NCBI RefSeq assembly: GCF_023516215.1
Contig: NZ_CP097349.1
Span: forward strand, 3,348,001-3,412,000
Direction of reading: 5' to 3'
Origin: Cytobacillus pseudoceanisediminis
Lineage (GTDB): Bacteria > Bacillota > Bacilli > Bacillales > Cytobacillaceae
DNA length: 64,000 bases
Every line of letters begins with the position of its first letter. Position 1 is the first letter of the stretch. Of this stretch, positions 24,609-32,320 are shown piece by piece. The translations under genes were made by a program, and so were the position numbers. Below the pieces are notes generated by a model, which did not search any database, was not told the DNA's origin, and saw only the letters and a program-made list of their open reading frames with translations.

Positions 24609-25883
24609 ATGCAAATAAGGAACTCCGAAATAGACTTTGGAAAGCTGGTGTTTTACACAAGGACAAAAAAAGAGATGACTCAGCAGGAATTATCCTTGGG
24701 GATCTGTTCCATCACTTATTTAAGCAAACTAGAAAATTCTAAGATTGATCCAAATGAAGAGACCTTGGCCTTGCTGCTAAAGAGGCTGGATATTGATATC
24801 CACGATATCCATCATAATAATCTTGACATCATCCAAAACCTTGAATTATGGTACCTTTCGATTATAAAAAGGGATGAGCCAGAATTAATTGAGCAACTGA
24901 AAGAGATTAATGATTCAGTGATCAAGAACGTATATTCAACAGATCTCATTTTTTATTCTTACCTGGTGAAGTTACGCTACTATATTCATAGGAAAAAGAA
25001 AAATGAGGCAACCACTGTACTAGAGACACTAACCAAAAGCAAGGAGAAGTTAAATCAGCACCAAAGCGCTTACTTCACCTACTTACATGGTCTTTATTTA
25101 TGTACTATTCTGTTGGATTTTCCAAAAGGCCTCGAGTACTTTGAAAACATAATTTACTTCTTTAATGACCCTCAGCACGAAGATCCTGAGTTTTTCTATC
25201 ATCTGTCTTTGACCTACACAAAAACGTACAATACAAGAATGGCAGTGACTTATGTGGAAAAAGCTCTAACTATCTTTAACAGCAAATTGTTTTTTAAACG
25301 AAGCTTGGAGTGCCAGCTGCTTTTAGGAGTAAACCTAGGTCGGCTTAAAGAGTATAATAGGGCTATTGAAATTCTAACCCAGATTACCGAAGTCGCTCCA
25401 GGCTTAGACGAAAAGTTAACTTTTGCCAAGGCTCTCCATAATCTCGGCTATTTGTATAGTAAGATTGGAAGATTTAATGAAGCTATTGATTACTATCTGA
25501 AAACTCTTAAATACACCGATTCACAAACAGATTTTTATCTCAATACAATAATTGAACTTTCGACTGTTTTAAAAGAAAATAACCGACTTAAAGAAGCAAA
25601 AGAGTGGATAGAACTAGCCTTTAAAGAGTACAAACCATCCAATGAACAATCTAGTAAGCTAATCCAATTAAAAGTATTGGAATTCCAAATCTCAAAAAAC
25701 ACTGATGAGCTCATTGATTTTTTAGAAAACACCGCAATTCCTTGTTTTTTAGAAATAAATGAATTTGGTTTGCTTTCAAAGTACTATGAACTTTTGGGGA
25801 ACATCTATAAGAGACTGCATCAATACAAAAAAAGTAGCTATTATTTTGAATCCTGTTTGCACCTTCAGAAAAAAATGTCCTAG
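24609..25883 (+). CDS. RNPP-type quorum-sensing regulator (HTH plus TPR, NprR/PlcR-like)
   Basis: A 424-residue cytoplasmic regulator. Residues about 8-60 form an XRE-type helix-turn-helix (MTQQELSLGICSITYLSKLE), and the rest is a chain of helical tetratricopeptide repeats, for example residues 270-320 with ALHNLGYLYSKIGRFNEAID. HTH plus TPR is the layout of the RNPP family (Rap, NprR, PlcR, PrgX), which bind imported signal peptides. The length matches NprR (about 420) rather than PlcR (about 285). GGGAGG precedes the ATG. The stop overlaps the ribosome binding site of a small exported peptide gene, the usual receptor-signal pairing. It is flanked by NRPS and accessory genes on the opposite strand, so it probably controls them. 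In Bacillus thuringiensis NprR-NprX controls the kurstakin NRPS, a useful precedent. Direct targets are inferred. Confidence 0.88.
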   Translation: MQIRNSEIDFGKLVFYTRTKKEMTQQELSLGICSITYLSKLENSKIDPNEETLALLLKRLDIDIHDIHHNNLDIIQNLELWYLSIIKRDEPELIEQLKEINDSVIKNVYSTDLIFYSYLVKLRYYIHRKKKNEATTVLETLTKSKEKLNQHQSAYFTYLHGLYLCTILLDFPKGLEYFENIIYFFNDPQHEDPEFFYHLSLTYTKTYNTRMAVTYVEKALTIFNSKLFFKRSLECQLLLGVNLGRLKEYNRAIEILTQITEVAPGLDEKLTFAKALHNLGYLYSKIGRFNEAIDYYLKTLKYTDSQTDFYLNTIIELSTVLKENNRLKEAKEWIELAFKEYKPSNEQSSKLIQLKVLEFQISKNTDELIDFLENTAIPCFLEINEFGLLSKYYELLGNIYKRLHQYKKSSYYFESCLHLQKKMS

Positions 25884-25891
25884 GAGGAACA

Positions 25892-26047
25892 ATGATGAAA
25901 AAAATATTAGGTTTAATTATACTCTCTTCTCTTTTTACTTTTGGTGCTAGTGCTTCTGCAGATACAGCTGGACTTCCGGCTGATAAGATTTACCTAAAAT
26001 ACGGAGAAGAACTTCCTGAGTACGGAGAAGAACTTCCTGAATACTGA
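25892..26047 (+). CDS. Putative secreted signal pro-peptide of the RNPP pair
   Basis: A 51-codon gene directly after the regulator, with AGGAGG (25882-25887) overlapping the regulator stop. Two adjacent ATGs exist (25892 and 25895), and the second has better spacing of seven bases. The peptide has a Lys-Lys start, a hydrophobic core (ILGLIILSSLFTFG) and an ASA-SA-type cleavage region near residue 23, so it looks exported. It ends in a tandem duplication, YGEELPE-YGEELPE-Y. PapR, the signal of PlcR, is also about 48 residues with the active C-terminal heptapeptide ADLPFEF; the tail EELPEY resembles this [DE]LP..[FY] pattern. The mature signal is probably a short C-terminal piece released outside the cell and re-imported. 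That step and the receptor match are inference. I know of no described peptide with this sequence. Confidence 0.78.
   Translation: MMKKILGLIILSSLFTFGASASADTAGLPADKIYLKYGEELPEYGEELPEY
26000..26041 (+). repeat. Two tandem 21-bp units encoding YGEELPE twice
   Basis: Units 26000-26020 and 26021-26041 differ at only the last base (GAG or GAA, both Glu). They double the presumed signal sequence within the pro-peptide, so one precursor could release two copies or a longer form. Confidence 0.9.
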
Positions 26048-26065
26048 GAACATAATATGACAAGC

Positions 26066-26091
26066 AAAAACCCCTCCATTTAGAGGGTTTA
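26066..26091. terminator. Hairpin between convergent genes
   Basis: AAACCCCTC and GAGGGTTT pair with one bulged C, with T-rich sequence on one side and A-rich on the other. It lies between the pro-peptide and the oppositely oriented thioesterase gene, so it probably ends both transcripts. Confidence 0.6.
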
Positions 26092-26096
26092 TTATT

Positions 26097-26819
26097 TCAA
26101 TTTAAAAGAACTTTAGTAGGCAATAAAATAGATACTATTTTCTTGAGAACTTCTGCTTCATTTTCCCTAATAAAAAAGTGGCCTCCTTCAAATACGTGAT
26201 CCTCAAAAGACCCTTGTGTATGGCATGACCATTCCTTCCTCAGTTGATAGACTTTTAAGTCATTGTTTCCAGTAAAAATATGTAGATTATTTTTCATTAT
26301 TGACGCCTTCGGTTTATAGATATACTGAAACACCAATTTATAATCTGCATACAAAATTGGAATAAATAAATTATACAAATCCTTGTCTTGAAAAATAGTT
26401 TCAGGAATATTGCCGCTTTTTCTCATTTTCTCTGCAAAATCATTCATTGGCAGCAAGTGGATATCTCCCTCCAGCTTGATATGAGGAGGCTGAAAAGCAG
26501 AGACAAACAGATTCTCAGGTAAAGATAGTCCTTCTTCATTTATCCTCTGACATAATTCATATGCCAGGAGCCCTCCCATACTATGTCCAAATATACTGTA
26601 AGGTTTCCCCTCTTGCAGAACGTCAATATTTTTTTCCATTAGGTCATCTACGGCTTCGTCAACGCTTTGAAATAATGGCTCCCGGATTCTCTTTCCTCTT
26701 CCAGCGAGCTCCAAAGGTATTACCTCAACATACTCTTCAAGCTTTTTTTTCCATGATAAATAAATAGATGCAGCAGACCCTCCCGCATAGGGCAAACAAA
26801 TTAATCTGGTCTTTTCCAC
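26097..26819 (-). CDS. Type II thioesterase (SrfAD/GrsT family)
   Basis: An alpha/beta-hydrolase of about 240 residues that removes wrong acyl groups from NRPS carrier domains. The nucleophile elbow GHSMGG, the TGNNDLK block holding the acidic residue and GGHFF near the C-terminus give the usual triad. I prefer the GTG at 26819 (MEKTRLICLPYAGGS) because AAGGTGA lies just upstream; a TTG at 26837 would add six residues but has no ribosome binding site. It is downstream of the phosphopantetheinyl transferase gene on the same strand. Together they supply housekeeping functions to the NRPS line. Confidence 0.9.
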   Translation of the reverse strand: MEKTRLICLPYAGGSAASIYLSWKKKLEEYVEVIPLELAGRGKRIREPLFQSVDEAVDDLMEKNIDVLQEGKPYSIFGHSMGGLLAYELCQRINEEGLSLPENLFVSAFQPPHIKLEGDIHLLPMNDFAEKMRKSGNIPETIFQDKDLYNLFIPILYADYKLVFQYIYKPKASIMKNNLHIFTGNNDLKVYQLRKEWSCHTQGSFEDHVFEGGHFFIRENEAEVLKKIVSILLPTKVLLN

Positions 26820-26869
26820 AAATTCACCTTCCCTCAAATTATTTCTTATAATTTTGAAATTATATGTGC

Positions 26870-27580
26870 TTACTTGCCGTTTATTAGGGCTGGGGTCTTA
26901 AGAGAAACCATAAACAAGGTGTATAGTTCTTCGAGGGTAAGTACTTTAAGATTTTCGAAGCAACCAGAATCGGAGCTGACTGCCAGCTTGTAGGATGAAT
27001 CAAGGTGATATAACTTAAGATAGATTTCCTTTTCTTTTAGATAAGATTTGTAAATACTGCTATCGATCCTTTCTAGAATAATAGAATCCAGCGACAGAGA
27101 CAGGCCTTTTCCTGCTGTTTTTATGTAGCATTCCTTTAAGGTCCACAAGTCATAAAATAAATGCGCTCTTTGGTTTCCTTTCATTCCCAACAGTTCTATA
27201 TATTCTCTTTTACTATAAAATCGCTCAGCCAATGCAAGATCTACATCACCCATTTCTTGAACATCTATGCCATTTTCATTAGTGTCCAGCACAGCTACTA
27301 CCCAGTATCCTGAATGAGATAAATTAAAGTATAAAGGGTATTCTTTTAAATATGGCTTACCGAACTCATTATGAGAAAAATTTATTTCTTGTGGGCAAAT
27401 TCGCAGATAGCTGGCAAGCATATAGCGGACTAAAATATCGCCAATCAGGCATCTCTCTTTATCTTCATATCGATAAAAGGATTTTATCCGCGATTGTTTT
27501 TCACTATCAATATAATTTAATAAGGTTTGCATCTTAGCTACTTGCAAAGATTGATCCAGTTTAACAGCTATAACCTCCAG
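26870..27580 (-). CDS. Sfp-type 4'-phosphopantetheinyl transferase
   Basis: Transfers the phosphopantetheine arm of CoA to the carrier-domain serines of the NRPS. Sfp-family motifs are clear: FNLSHSG, NGIDVQ, and W-T-L-K-E-C-Y-I-K in the magnesium/CoA site, followed by GKGLSL. The frame is open upstream to 27640. A CTG at 27580 has GGAGGTG eight bases upstream and gives an N-terminus that aligns residue for residue with Sfp (236 against 224 residues). ATGs at 27601 or 27595 are possible but lack a site. The promoter-like element shared with the NRPS operon lies at 27662-27685, giving a leader of roughly 70-100 bases. It probably forms an operon with the thioesterase 50 bases downstream. Confidence 0.9.
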   Translation of the reverse strand: MEVIAVKLDQSLQVAKMQTLLNYIDSEKQSRIKSFYRYEDKERCLIGDILVRYMLASYLRICPQEINFSHNEFGKPYLKEYPLYFNLSHSGYWVVAVLDTNENGIDVQEMGDVDLALAERFYSKREYIELLGMKGNQRAHLFYDLWTLKECYIKTAGKGLSLSLDSIILERIDSSIYKSYLKEKEIYLKLYHLDSSYKLAVSSDSGCFENLKVLTLEELYTLFMVSLKTPALINGK

Positions 27581-27661
27581 AATATTCACCTCCATCTTCA
27601 TGGGTTTAAGATTAAAAAGAAAATAGATTGACGAAAGCAAATTGAAACTCTAGAATCTAAC

Positions 27662-27685
27662 ATATACACTACTTTCCCCTTTAAT
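27662..27685 (-). promoter_or_regulatory. Shared promoter-like element upstream of the transferase/thioesterase pair
   Basis: On the minus strand this reads ATTAAAGGGGAAAGTA then GTGTATAT, matching the element at 24333-24355 upstream of the NRPS operon. The spacing to the transferase gene suits a promoter. Co-regulation of both units is inferred from the shared sequence. Confidence 0.5.
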
Positions 27686-27885
27686 TGGTTATTATGGCAA
27701 ATTTTTTCAATAATTAAAAGAGTTTTTTAAAGAACCTGTTTCTTTATTAAGTCCTATGAGGTTTTCACTGCCCTTCTCATCCTTTAGGGAACACGATATT
27801 CTCTCTGTATTTTTATATAATTTAGCCTATTCCTGCCTTATACACTTTAGTTTTTACTATTGCTTTGTGAAGGAGAGAAGGATAC

Positions 27886-28818
27886 TTGTTAAAACAGAAG
27901 CTTAAACCTTATTGTTATTCTGAGAATGGGACTTTAAAAGAGGTTTTTGTTTGTTCCCCTGCGAATCATAATGTATTAGGATCTGAAGTTTCAGCAGTTG
28001 GGTTTGCGGAGGAATTTATTGCCGAAAAAGCATATGATCAACATTATCAAATGAAAATGAAACTAAAAAATTTCGGCTGTACCGTCCATGATCTTAGTAC
28101 AGAAGTGATATCTCCTCTCTGGGATCGGTTAGTAAACCGCATTTTCATTAGAGATGTTGGCGCTGTATTCGGAGAAAATATGATTCTAGGTACTCCTGGC
28201 AACGAGTTAAGACAGCCGGATTTTTACTTTTCTCAAATTTTTTTAAAGAGTTTTACAGAAAATAGGGCTCTACTGTCAATACCTTCTTCGAGTTCACTTG
28301 AGTTTGGAGATTTCCTGATAATTAGCCCTGAATGTGTCTTAATTAATACTGGACATCGGTCACAAAACCGAATTGAGCTTGCAAATTTTTTATTCTCAAT
28401 AGGTGTGGAAGAAGTTGGGTTTGTTTCACTCCCAAAAACTATAGAGTCTCTTCATTTGGATGTTGTCTGTAATATCCTGGGCAAAGATATTTTCATAGCA
28501 GCTTCTTTTTTAAGATTTTCAGCCGTCTCTATTTTTAAATCATCATCAGTTAGTTATGAACCTGAATACAGCACAATTGACAATTTTATAGAACGTCATG
28601 GTTATTCTGTATTTTGGCTTCCAAACAAAGATTACCTGCTTGATTATACAAACTTTATTAATCTTAATAAGCAAACGGTACTGATCAGCAATGAATCAGT
28701 CTCTTATTATCAGGAAATTTTCCCACATATAGAGTATATAGGTGTAGACGTGAAACAACTTCAGCATGGCGCTGGTAGCATTCGCTGTCTAACTATGCCG
28801 TTTGTTAGAGAGCAATAG
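27886..28818 (+). CDS. Arginine deiminase/DDAH-superfamily guanidino-modifying enzyme
   Basis: A 310-residue protein of the pentein fold family that includes arginine deiminase, dimethylarginine dimethylaminohydrolase and amidinotransferases. Visible family features are RDVGAVFG near residue 88, EFGD near 145, LHLD near 191 (catalytic His) and the C-terminal GSIRCLTMP, which holds the nucleophile Cys. Such enzymes hydrolyse or transfer the amidino group of arginine-like substrates. The start is a TTG with GGAGAG upstream. It is plus strand, divergent from the transferase gene, and is the last intact gene beside the NRPS cluster. It might make citrulline or a modified arginine for the peptide, or be unrelated. 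The reaction cannot be assigned from sequence. Confidence 0.75.
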   Translation: MLKQKLKPYCYSENGTLKEVFVCSPANHNVLGSEVSAVGFAEEFIAEKAYDQHYQMKMKLKNFGCTVHDLSTEVISPLWDRLVNRIFIRDVGAVFGENMILGTPGNELRQPDFYFSQIFLKSFTENRALLSIPSSSSLEFGDFLIISPECVLINTGHRSQNRIELANFLFSIGVEEVGFVSLPKTIESLHLDVVCNILGKDIFIAASFLRFSAVSIFKSSSVSYEPEYSTIDNFIERHGYSVFWLPNKDYLLDYTNFINLNKQTVLISNESVSYYQEIFPHIEYIGVDVKQLQHGAGSIRCLTMPFVREQ

Positions 28819-28851
28819 TAACAAGCAAATGTAAAAGAGTTAAAGTTGCTA

Positions 28852-28882
28852 AAAAAGGAGTAATAAGAAATTACTCCTTTTT
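28852..28882 (+). terminator. Rho-independent terminator
   Basis: Perfect 13-bp stem (AAAAAGGAGTAAT with its complement), five-base loop and T tail, 33 bases after the guanidino-enzyme stop. Confidence 0.85.
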
Positions 28883-28916
28883 CTATTAAACTGTTAATAA
28901 ATCACATATTAGAAAA

Positions 28917-29066
28917 TCAAGCTTTTAAAAGCTTGTTTCCCTGGGTCTTTTTCGACTGAACTATAAAAAAGAAAGCACCTTTAACGATCATACTTAAGGT
29001 AGCAAACTTTTCTCCTTTTCTCTTAAATCCAATCCTCTGATAAAGACCTTTCTTAAATATAGATTC
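28917..29066 (-). pseudogene. Remnant of a GNAT acetyltransferase C-terminus
   Basis: One frame reads about 49 residues ending in a stop and contains LYQRIGFKRKGEKFATLSM, typical of the last strands of a GNAT N-acetyltransferase (Y-x-x-x-G-F). There is no start codon, and a stop lies just upstream. It appears to be a decayed fragment beside the NRPS cluster. Confidence 0.45.
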
Positions 29067-29195
29067 TTGTGTTTACAAGACAGAGTAAATGATCAAATTT
29101 AGTTCATCTGAAAGAAATAAACGTAATCGAGGTTTTTTTAGGAAAAGCATATGGATATAAGTATCTATCGAATTATTTAATCAAAAAAATAAATA

Positions 29196-29426
29196 GTGCT
29201 GATCTGGACTTTATTAAAATGCGTAAAAAATTATATTACACCACATAGCTTCAGACATGTTTTTGCTCTTATTAGTGCTGATCAGGGTGCGGATTTGTTG
29301 ACCATAAAAGAGAGTCTTGGTCATTCTGATATCAAGACGACCCAGATTTTCTTACAAAGAAAAATGCTACGTAAAAATAATACAGCTCACTCATGGAAGG
29401 ACTCTGATATTATTAATAAGATATAA
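29196..29426 (+). pseudogene. Tyrosine recombinase (integrase) C-terminal remnant
   Basis: Seventy-six residues contain TPHSFRHVFA and LGHSDIKTT, the C-terminal catalytic boxes of phage-type tyrosine recombinases (His-x-x-Arg and the later Gly-His). The N-terminal domain and the first catalytic Arg are absent, and a following region with the active Tyr is not clear. Integrase-like residues in another frame just upstream suggest a decayed gene. It may be left from the event that brought in flanking DNA. Confidence 0.6.
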
Positions 29427-29430
29427 TTTA

Positions 29431-29462
29431 AAAGACCACATAATCGATATTATGTGGTCTTT
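29431..29462 (+). terminator. Rho-independent terminator
   Basis: A 14-bp perfect stem (AAAGACCACATAAT and complement) around CGAT with a T-rich 3' side, directly after the integrase remnant. Confidence 0.8.
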
Positions 29463-29785
29463 ATTAGTATTAGCTTATTCAACAAAAGCACCTTTTACTT
29501 TAAGTACAGGACTTCACAATTTTTTTACACATCAATAAACTCAATCCCTAAATGTGCTGTACACGCAAAAAGACCCCTTCTTATTTAAGAAAAGCGCCCG
29601 ACTGTTAAACAATGAAATAGGAGAAAGATCCCTCTGCAAATACATTCTATTTATTTGACTAACACACCCATTTAGCCATCCATAAAGCAGGAATATCACC
29701 CGCTTCACCATAGAGAATGAAAAGAGCTTCACACCGTCAATACTGCTTCTACCGCTGGGCGAGGAAGTCGCTGAATTATGGTGCT
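29463..29785. other. Intergenic, no gene recognised
   Basis: AT-rich sequence. An 84-codon minus-strand frame exists but has no family resemblance, no ribosome binding site and overlaps the end of the DinB gene, so I treat it as chance. Confidence 0.5.
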
Positions 29786-30283
29786 TTACGACCAATCAAC
29801 GCCACCCCAAGAGGATTGCAACTTTCGCAACAGAACAATTTGGCCGAGATGATACGCATCGTGCATCATGATATTGCTGAGTAAACGCTCAATAGAGTAC
29901 CTGTTAGCTGCATACGGAGCTTTTAACTTTTCATCGTCAAGGTCCGCCATGACCGTTTTTAATTTATTCATGACTTTATTAAGGCGCTGCACTGTCTGAG
30001 CCCACCCAATCTCGTCTTCTGGATCCCCCGGATTTCCAAAGGTTTCTTCATTGTCTTCTGCCTTATGCGGATTCTCTGTGCCCTTAATTCGATGGATTAC
30101 GTCCTCATTCCAAAGTATCAAGTGGTTGACAATCTGCCAAATCGAATTGCTGATTCCCGAACTTGTCCATGCTGGGTCAGCTGCGGTCACTCCATGAATC
30201 GCCTGATCCATAGATGCAAACCAATCATTCTCATGGCAATGCATCTCGAGTTGTTCTAAAAACATTTTGGTTACAACTTGCAT
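29786..30283 (-). CDS. DinB-family protein
   Basis: A 165-residue four-helix DinB/YfiT-type protein. Putative metal-binding histidines occur as NHLILWNED near residue 53 and HDAYHLGQI near residue 140, the usual pattern of three His in this fold. Members are metal-dependent enzymes or thiol-transferase relatives of mostly unknown role. The start ATG has GAGGAG nine bases upstream. The promoter side is occupied from 30295 by a small inverted-repeat element. It stands alone on the minus strand. Confidence 0.85.
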   Translation of the reverse strand: MQVVTKMFLEQLEMHCHENDWFASMDQAIHGVTAADPAWTSSGISNSIWQIVNHLILWNEDVIHRIKGTENPHKAEDNEETFGNPGDPEDEIGWAQTVQRLNKVMNKLKTVMADLDDEKLKAPYAANRYSIERLLSNIMMHDAYHLGQIVLLRKLQSSWGGVDWS

Positions 30284-30294
30284 ACAACCAATCT

Positions 30295-30431
30295 CCTCAC
30301 TGTTTAGTGTAATTTTTCATTTTCGACTGTCGGCCATAACGAAAAAATAATCTTAATTAAATACTATCATGACAAATAAAGTACCCTATAGGGCAGACCT
30401 TATTAATTGTCTACTCAACTAAACAGTGAGG
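30295..30431. mobile_element. 137-bp element with perfect 14-bp terminal inverted repeats (MITE-like)
   Basis: CCTCACTGTTTAGT at 30295-30308 is repeated in inverted form at 30418-30431. The element is non-coding and lies just upstream of the DinB gene. A second inverted pair (30375-30389 and 30433-30449, GTACCCTAT type) crosses its right end. Flanking target duplication is not convincing, so this could also be a regulatory structure. Confidence 0.4.
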
Positions 30432-30504
30432 AATAGGGTACATTTTATTTTTCTGGTTGACTGTTGGCTAAACGAAATACCTGGCCTTTGATTTTAAAAT
30501 TGGC

Positions 30505-30667
30505 TTAATTCAAATAATCTTTGGCATAGATGGCTGTCGATTTGATTAAATCATCGATTTCTATAAATTCACCAATTTGGTGAGAGCTATTTACCTTACC
30601 AGGGAAAAGCGCACCTTAAGCCACTCCGTTTTTCATTTACGCTGCATATGTTCTCCCGCCCAAACCC
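30505..30667 (-). pseudogene. Dipeptidase PepV 3' remnant
   Basis: One minus-strand frame reads the end of an M20 dipeptidase: GGRTY, then NGVA, GALFPGKV, SSHQIGEFIEIDDLIK and STAIYAKDYLN before a stop. Two in-frame TAA codons interrupt it, and the 5' part of the gene is absent. A hairpin lies immediately upstream. A true remnant, not a sequencing shift. Confidence 0.65.
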
Positions 30668-30749
30668 GTTTCTTAAGAAAAAGGAAAAAGCCACCTGGAA
30701 TGGCAGCTAGATCTAAAAGCAAGGCAAAAGTTCAATAAAAAATTGTCAA

Positions 30750-31148
30750 CTACTTTATTGCTATGTGAATTTCAACTTCCCCATTCGAGTAGTATTTTTC
30801 AAAATCATATGAGTAAGCTCTTTTTAACGAACCTGTTTCTTCCTGATCCCATATTTCTCTCCAAGTATTATAAATACCTTGTTCTTTAGATGAATCCACT
30901 TTATAGATTTCGTATTTCTCGTTTTTCGGTATGTCTATAATAGTTTCCCCATTTTTGTCTTCAATAGCAACGCTTAATGAATAATCACCTTTGTAGTCAC
31001 TCTCATATTCATAATACACACCGTATGTAATGCTTTCATTTTTAGTTAGACGTTCAGAAGCTTCCTTCCACAATTCCGTGATTTTTTGCATTATACGTTC
31101 ATCATTAAAATTATTCGTTCTCATGCTATTTATAATTGATAACTTCAA
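30750..31148 (-). CDS. GyrI-like effector-binding domain protein
   Basis: About 132 residues resembling the stand-alone effector-binding (GyrI/AraC C-terminal) fold, with YGVYYEYESDYKGDYSL and YEIYKVDS in the expected strand pattern and a C-terminal EVEIHIAIK. Such proteins bind small, often drug-like, molecules. I favour the TTG at 31148 with AAGGGTGA upstream; the frame is open to 31202. It is a single gene with no obvious partner. Function beyond ligand binding is unknown. Confidence 0.65.
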   Translation of the reverse strand: MKLSIINSMRTNNFNDERIMQKITELWKEASERLTKNESITYGVYYEYESDYKGDYSLSVAIEDKNGETIIDIPKNEKYEIYKVDSSKEQGIYNTWREIWDQEETGSLKRAYSYDFEKYYSNGEVEIHIAIK

Positions 31149-31312
31149 TAATCTCACCCTTTCAATATAGTTATTTCTTATGATTTCAAGAAATAAAAAC
31201 AAATTCCTTCTTCAACCAGCCTCCCCCGTTTGTCCAATAGTGACTTTAACAAAAGCAGCACTAATCCCTCCTGGATTAATGCCCTATTAGATGCAAAAGC
31301 AGTCATGTGTAA

Positions 31313-31990
31313 TCAGCTTATATGAATGTCTGTTCCATACTGAGCTAATTGCAGCTTCCTTGCCACAGATTGAGAAGCTAAGTTGTCCTTAGAAGTGCTA
31401 TATAGAGCAATGCGTCCTTGTATCTGAACTTCTGCAGCCCAGGCCTTTGCAACATCTGCACCGTATGCTCTTCCACGGTAGTCTTCATTTGTAAACAAAC
31501 TTGCTTCGTCGGCTTTTGAAGTCTTCCTTGAACTACAGCAAATTGAAACTGGTATATTGTCTTCAATTATTACAAAACAGGGTTGCTTGTATTCAAAGTC
31601 TTCATAGGTATATGGAAACTGAGACTTTAAAATTTCTTTGTTTTCATGAGTTATTTTAATTGCTCTTGAATAAGTCCTGTCCCTTACATCAGGAAATACA
31701 TACGCGGGCCCAGTCCATACATTGCTTAAAAGATGGTCAATGCTTAATGCCTTTATTATTTTCCCTGGATGAGCACCAGGGTTAGCTCCTATAACTTGGT
31801 CTAACTTCTCTATAGTACTCTTATCCAGTGAGTTTGAATACCTTACTATACTACCCATTCTAGTGGCACCAATGAAAATTCGTGGCGCTGCACCGTAAGG
31901 GGGTTCATTCACAGCTATCAGTCGATTTTCACTATCATGTCTAAATAACACATTCACATGAAGCTCCATCAATTCTAAATCAGAGATCAT
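31313..31990 (-). CDS. GNAT-family N-acetyltransferase
   Basis: A 225-residue protein whose C-terminal half looks like a GNAT domain: CFVIIEDNIPVSICCS, EASLFTNEDYRGRAYG (the acetyl-CoA loop) and YSTSKDNLASQSVARKLQL. The N-terminal half is unassigned. The ATG at 31990 has GGAGG six bases upstream. The acceptor substrate cannot be told. It stands alone, with a 315-base gap upstream. Confidence 0.75.
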   Translation of the reverse strand: MISDLELMELHVNVLFRHDSENRLIAVNEPPYGAAPRIFIGATRMGSIVRYSNSLDKSTIEKLDQVIGANPGAHPGKIIKALSIDHLLSNVWTGPAYVFPDVRDRTYSRAIKITHENKEILKSQFPYTYEDFEYKQPCFVIIEDNIPVSICCSSRKTSKADEASLFTNEDYRGRAYGADVAKAWAAEVQIQGRIALYSTSKDNLASQSVARKLQLAQYGTDIHIS

Positions 31991-32185
31991 ACTATTCCTC
32001 CGCAATCTTCATTTCTGTCTAATATTCAAGATTACACTGTCATCTCCTGCAGCGTTTTCATTTATAGTCCAATCCTATGTATGGATAATTCCTTTATCTC
32101 TTAACAACCATATCTATATTTTTAAAGCTAAATCAATAAAATCCACCTATTTTTCCAATTTCTAACCTGCCCAGTTTGTAAAAAA

Positions 32186-32206
32186 AGCTGCCTGGTTTAG
32201 GCAGCT
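32186..32206 (-). terminator. GCTGCC hairpin with T tail on the minus strand
   Basis: AGCTGCC and GGCAGCT pair around a seven-base loop, followed on the minus strand by a run of seven T. It is one of several similar hairpins dispersed in the window. It may be a second terminator of the ATP-grasp operon. Confidence 0.55.
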
Positions 32207-32292
32207 CTCTTAAGCACTAAAGAAACAATCCCTCTCATCGCAAGATTGATTGGGATTGCTTCTTTATAAAACATGCTGCAGTAAAAGACAAT

Positions 32293-32314
32293 AGGACCTG
32301 CTATAGCAGGTCCT
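32293..32314 (-). terminator. Hairpin after the ATP-grasp gene
   Basis: AGGACCTGC and its complement around TATA, seven bases beyond the stop of the ATP-grasp gene on the minus strand. Confidence 0.7.
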
Positions 32315-32320
32315 CACAAA

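Noticed and set aside
29541..29795. 84-codon minus-strand frame
   Set aside because: No ribosome binding site, no family resemblance, low-complexity composition, and it overlaps the end of the DinB gene.
30295..30431. Insertion sequence
   Set aside because: The element is non-coding and only 137 bases, and no transposase remnant is present; at most it is a MITE.
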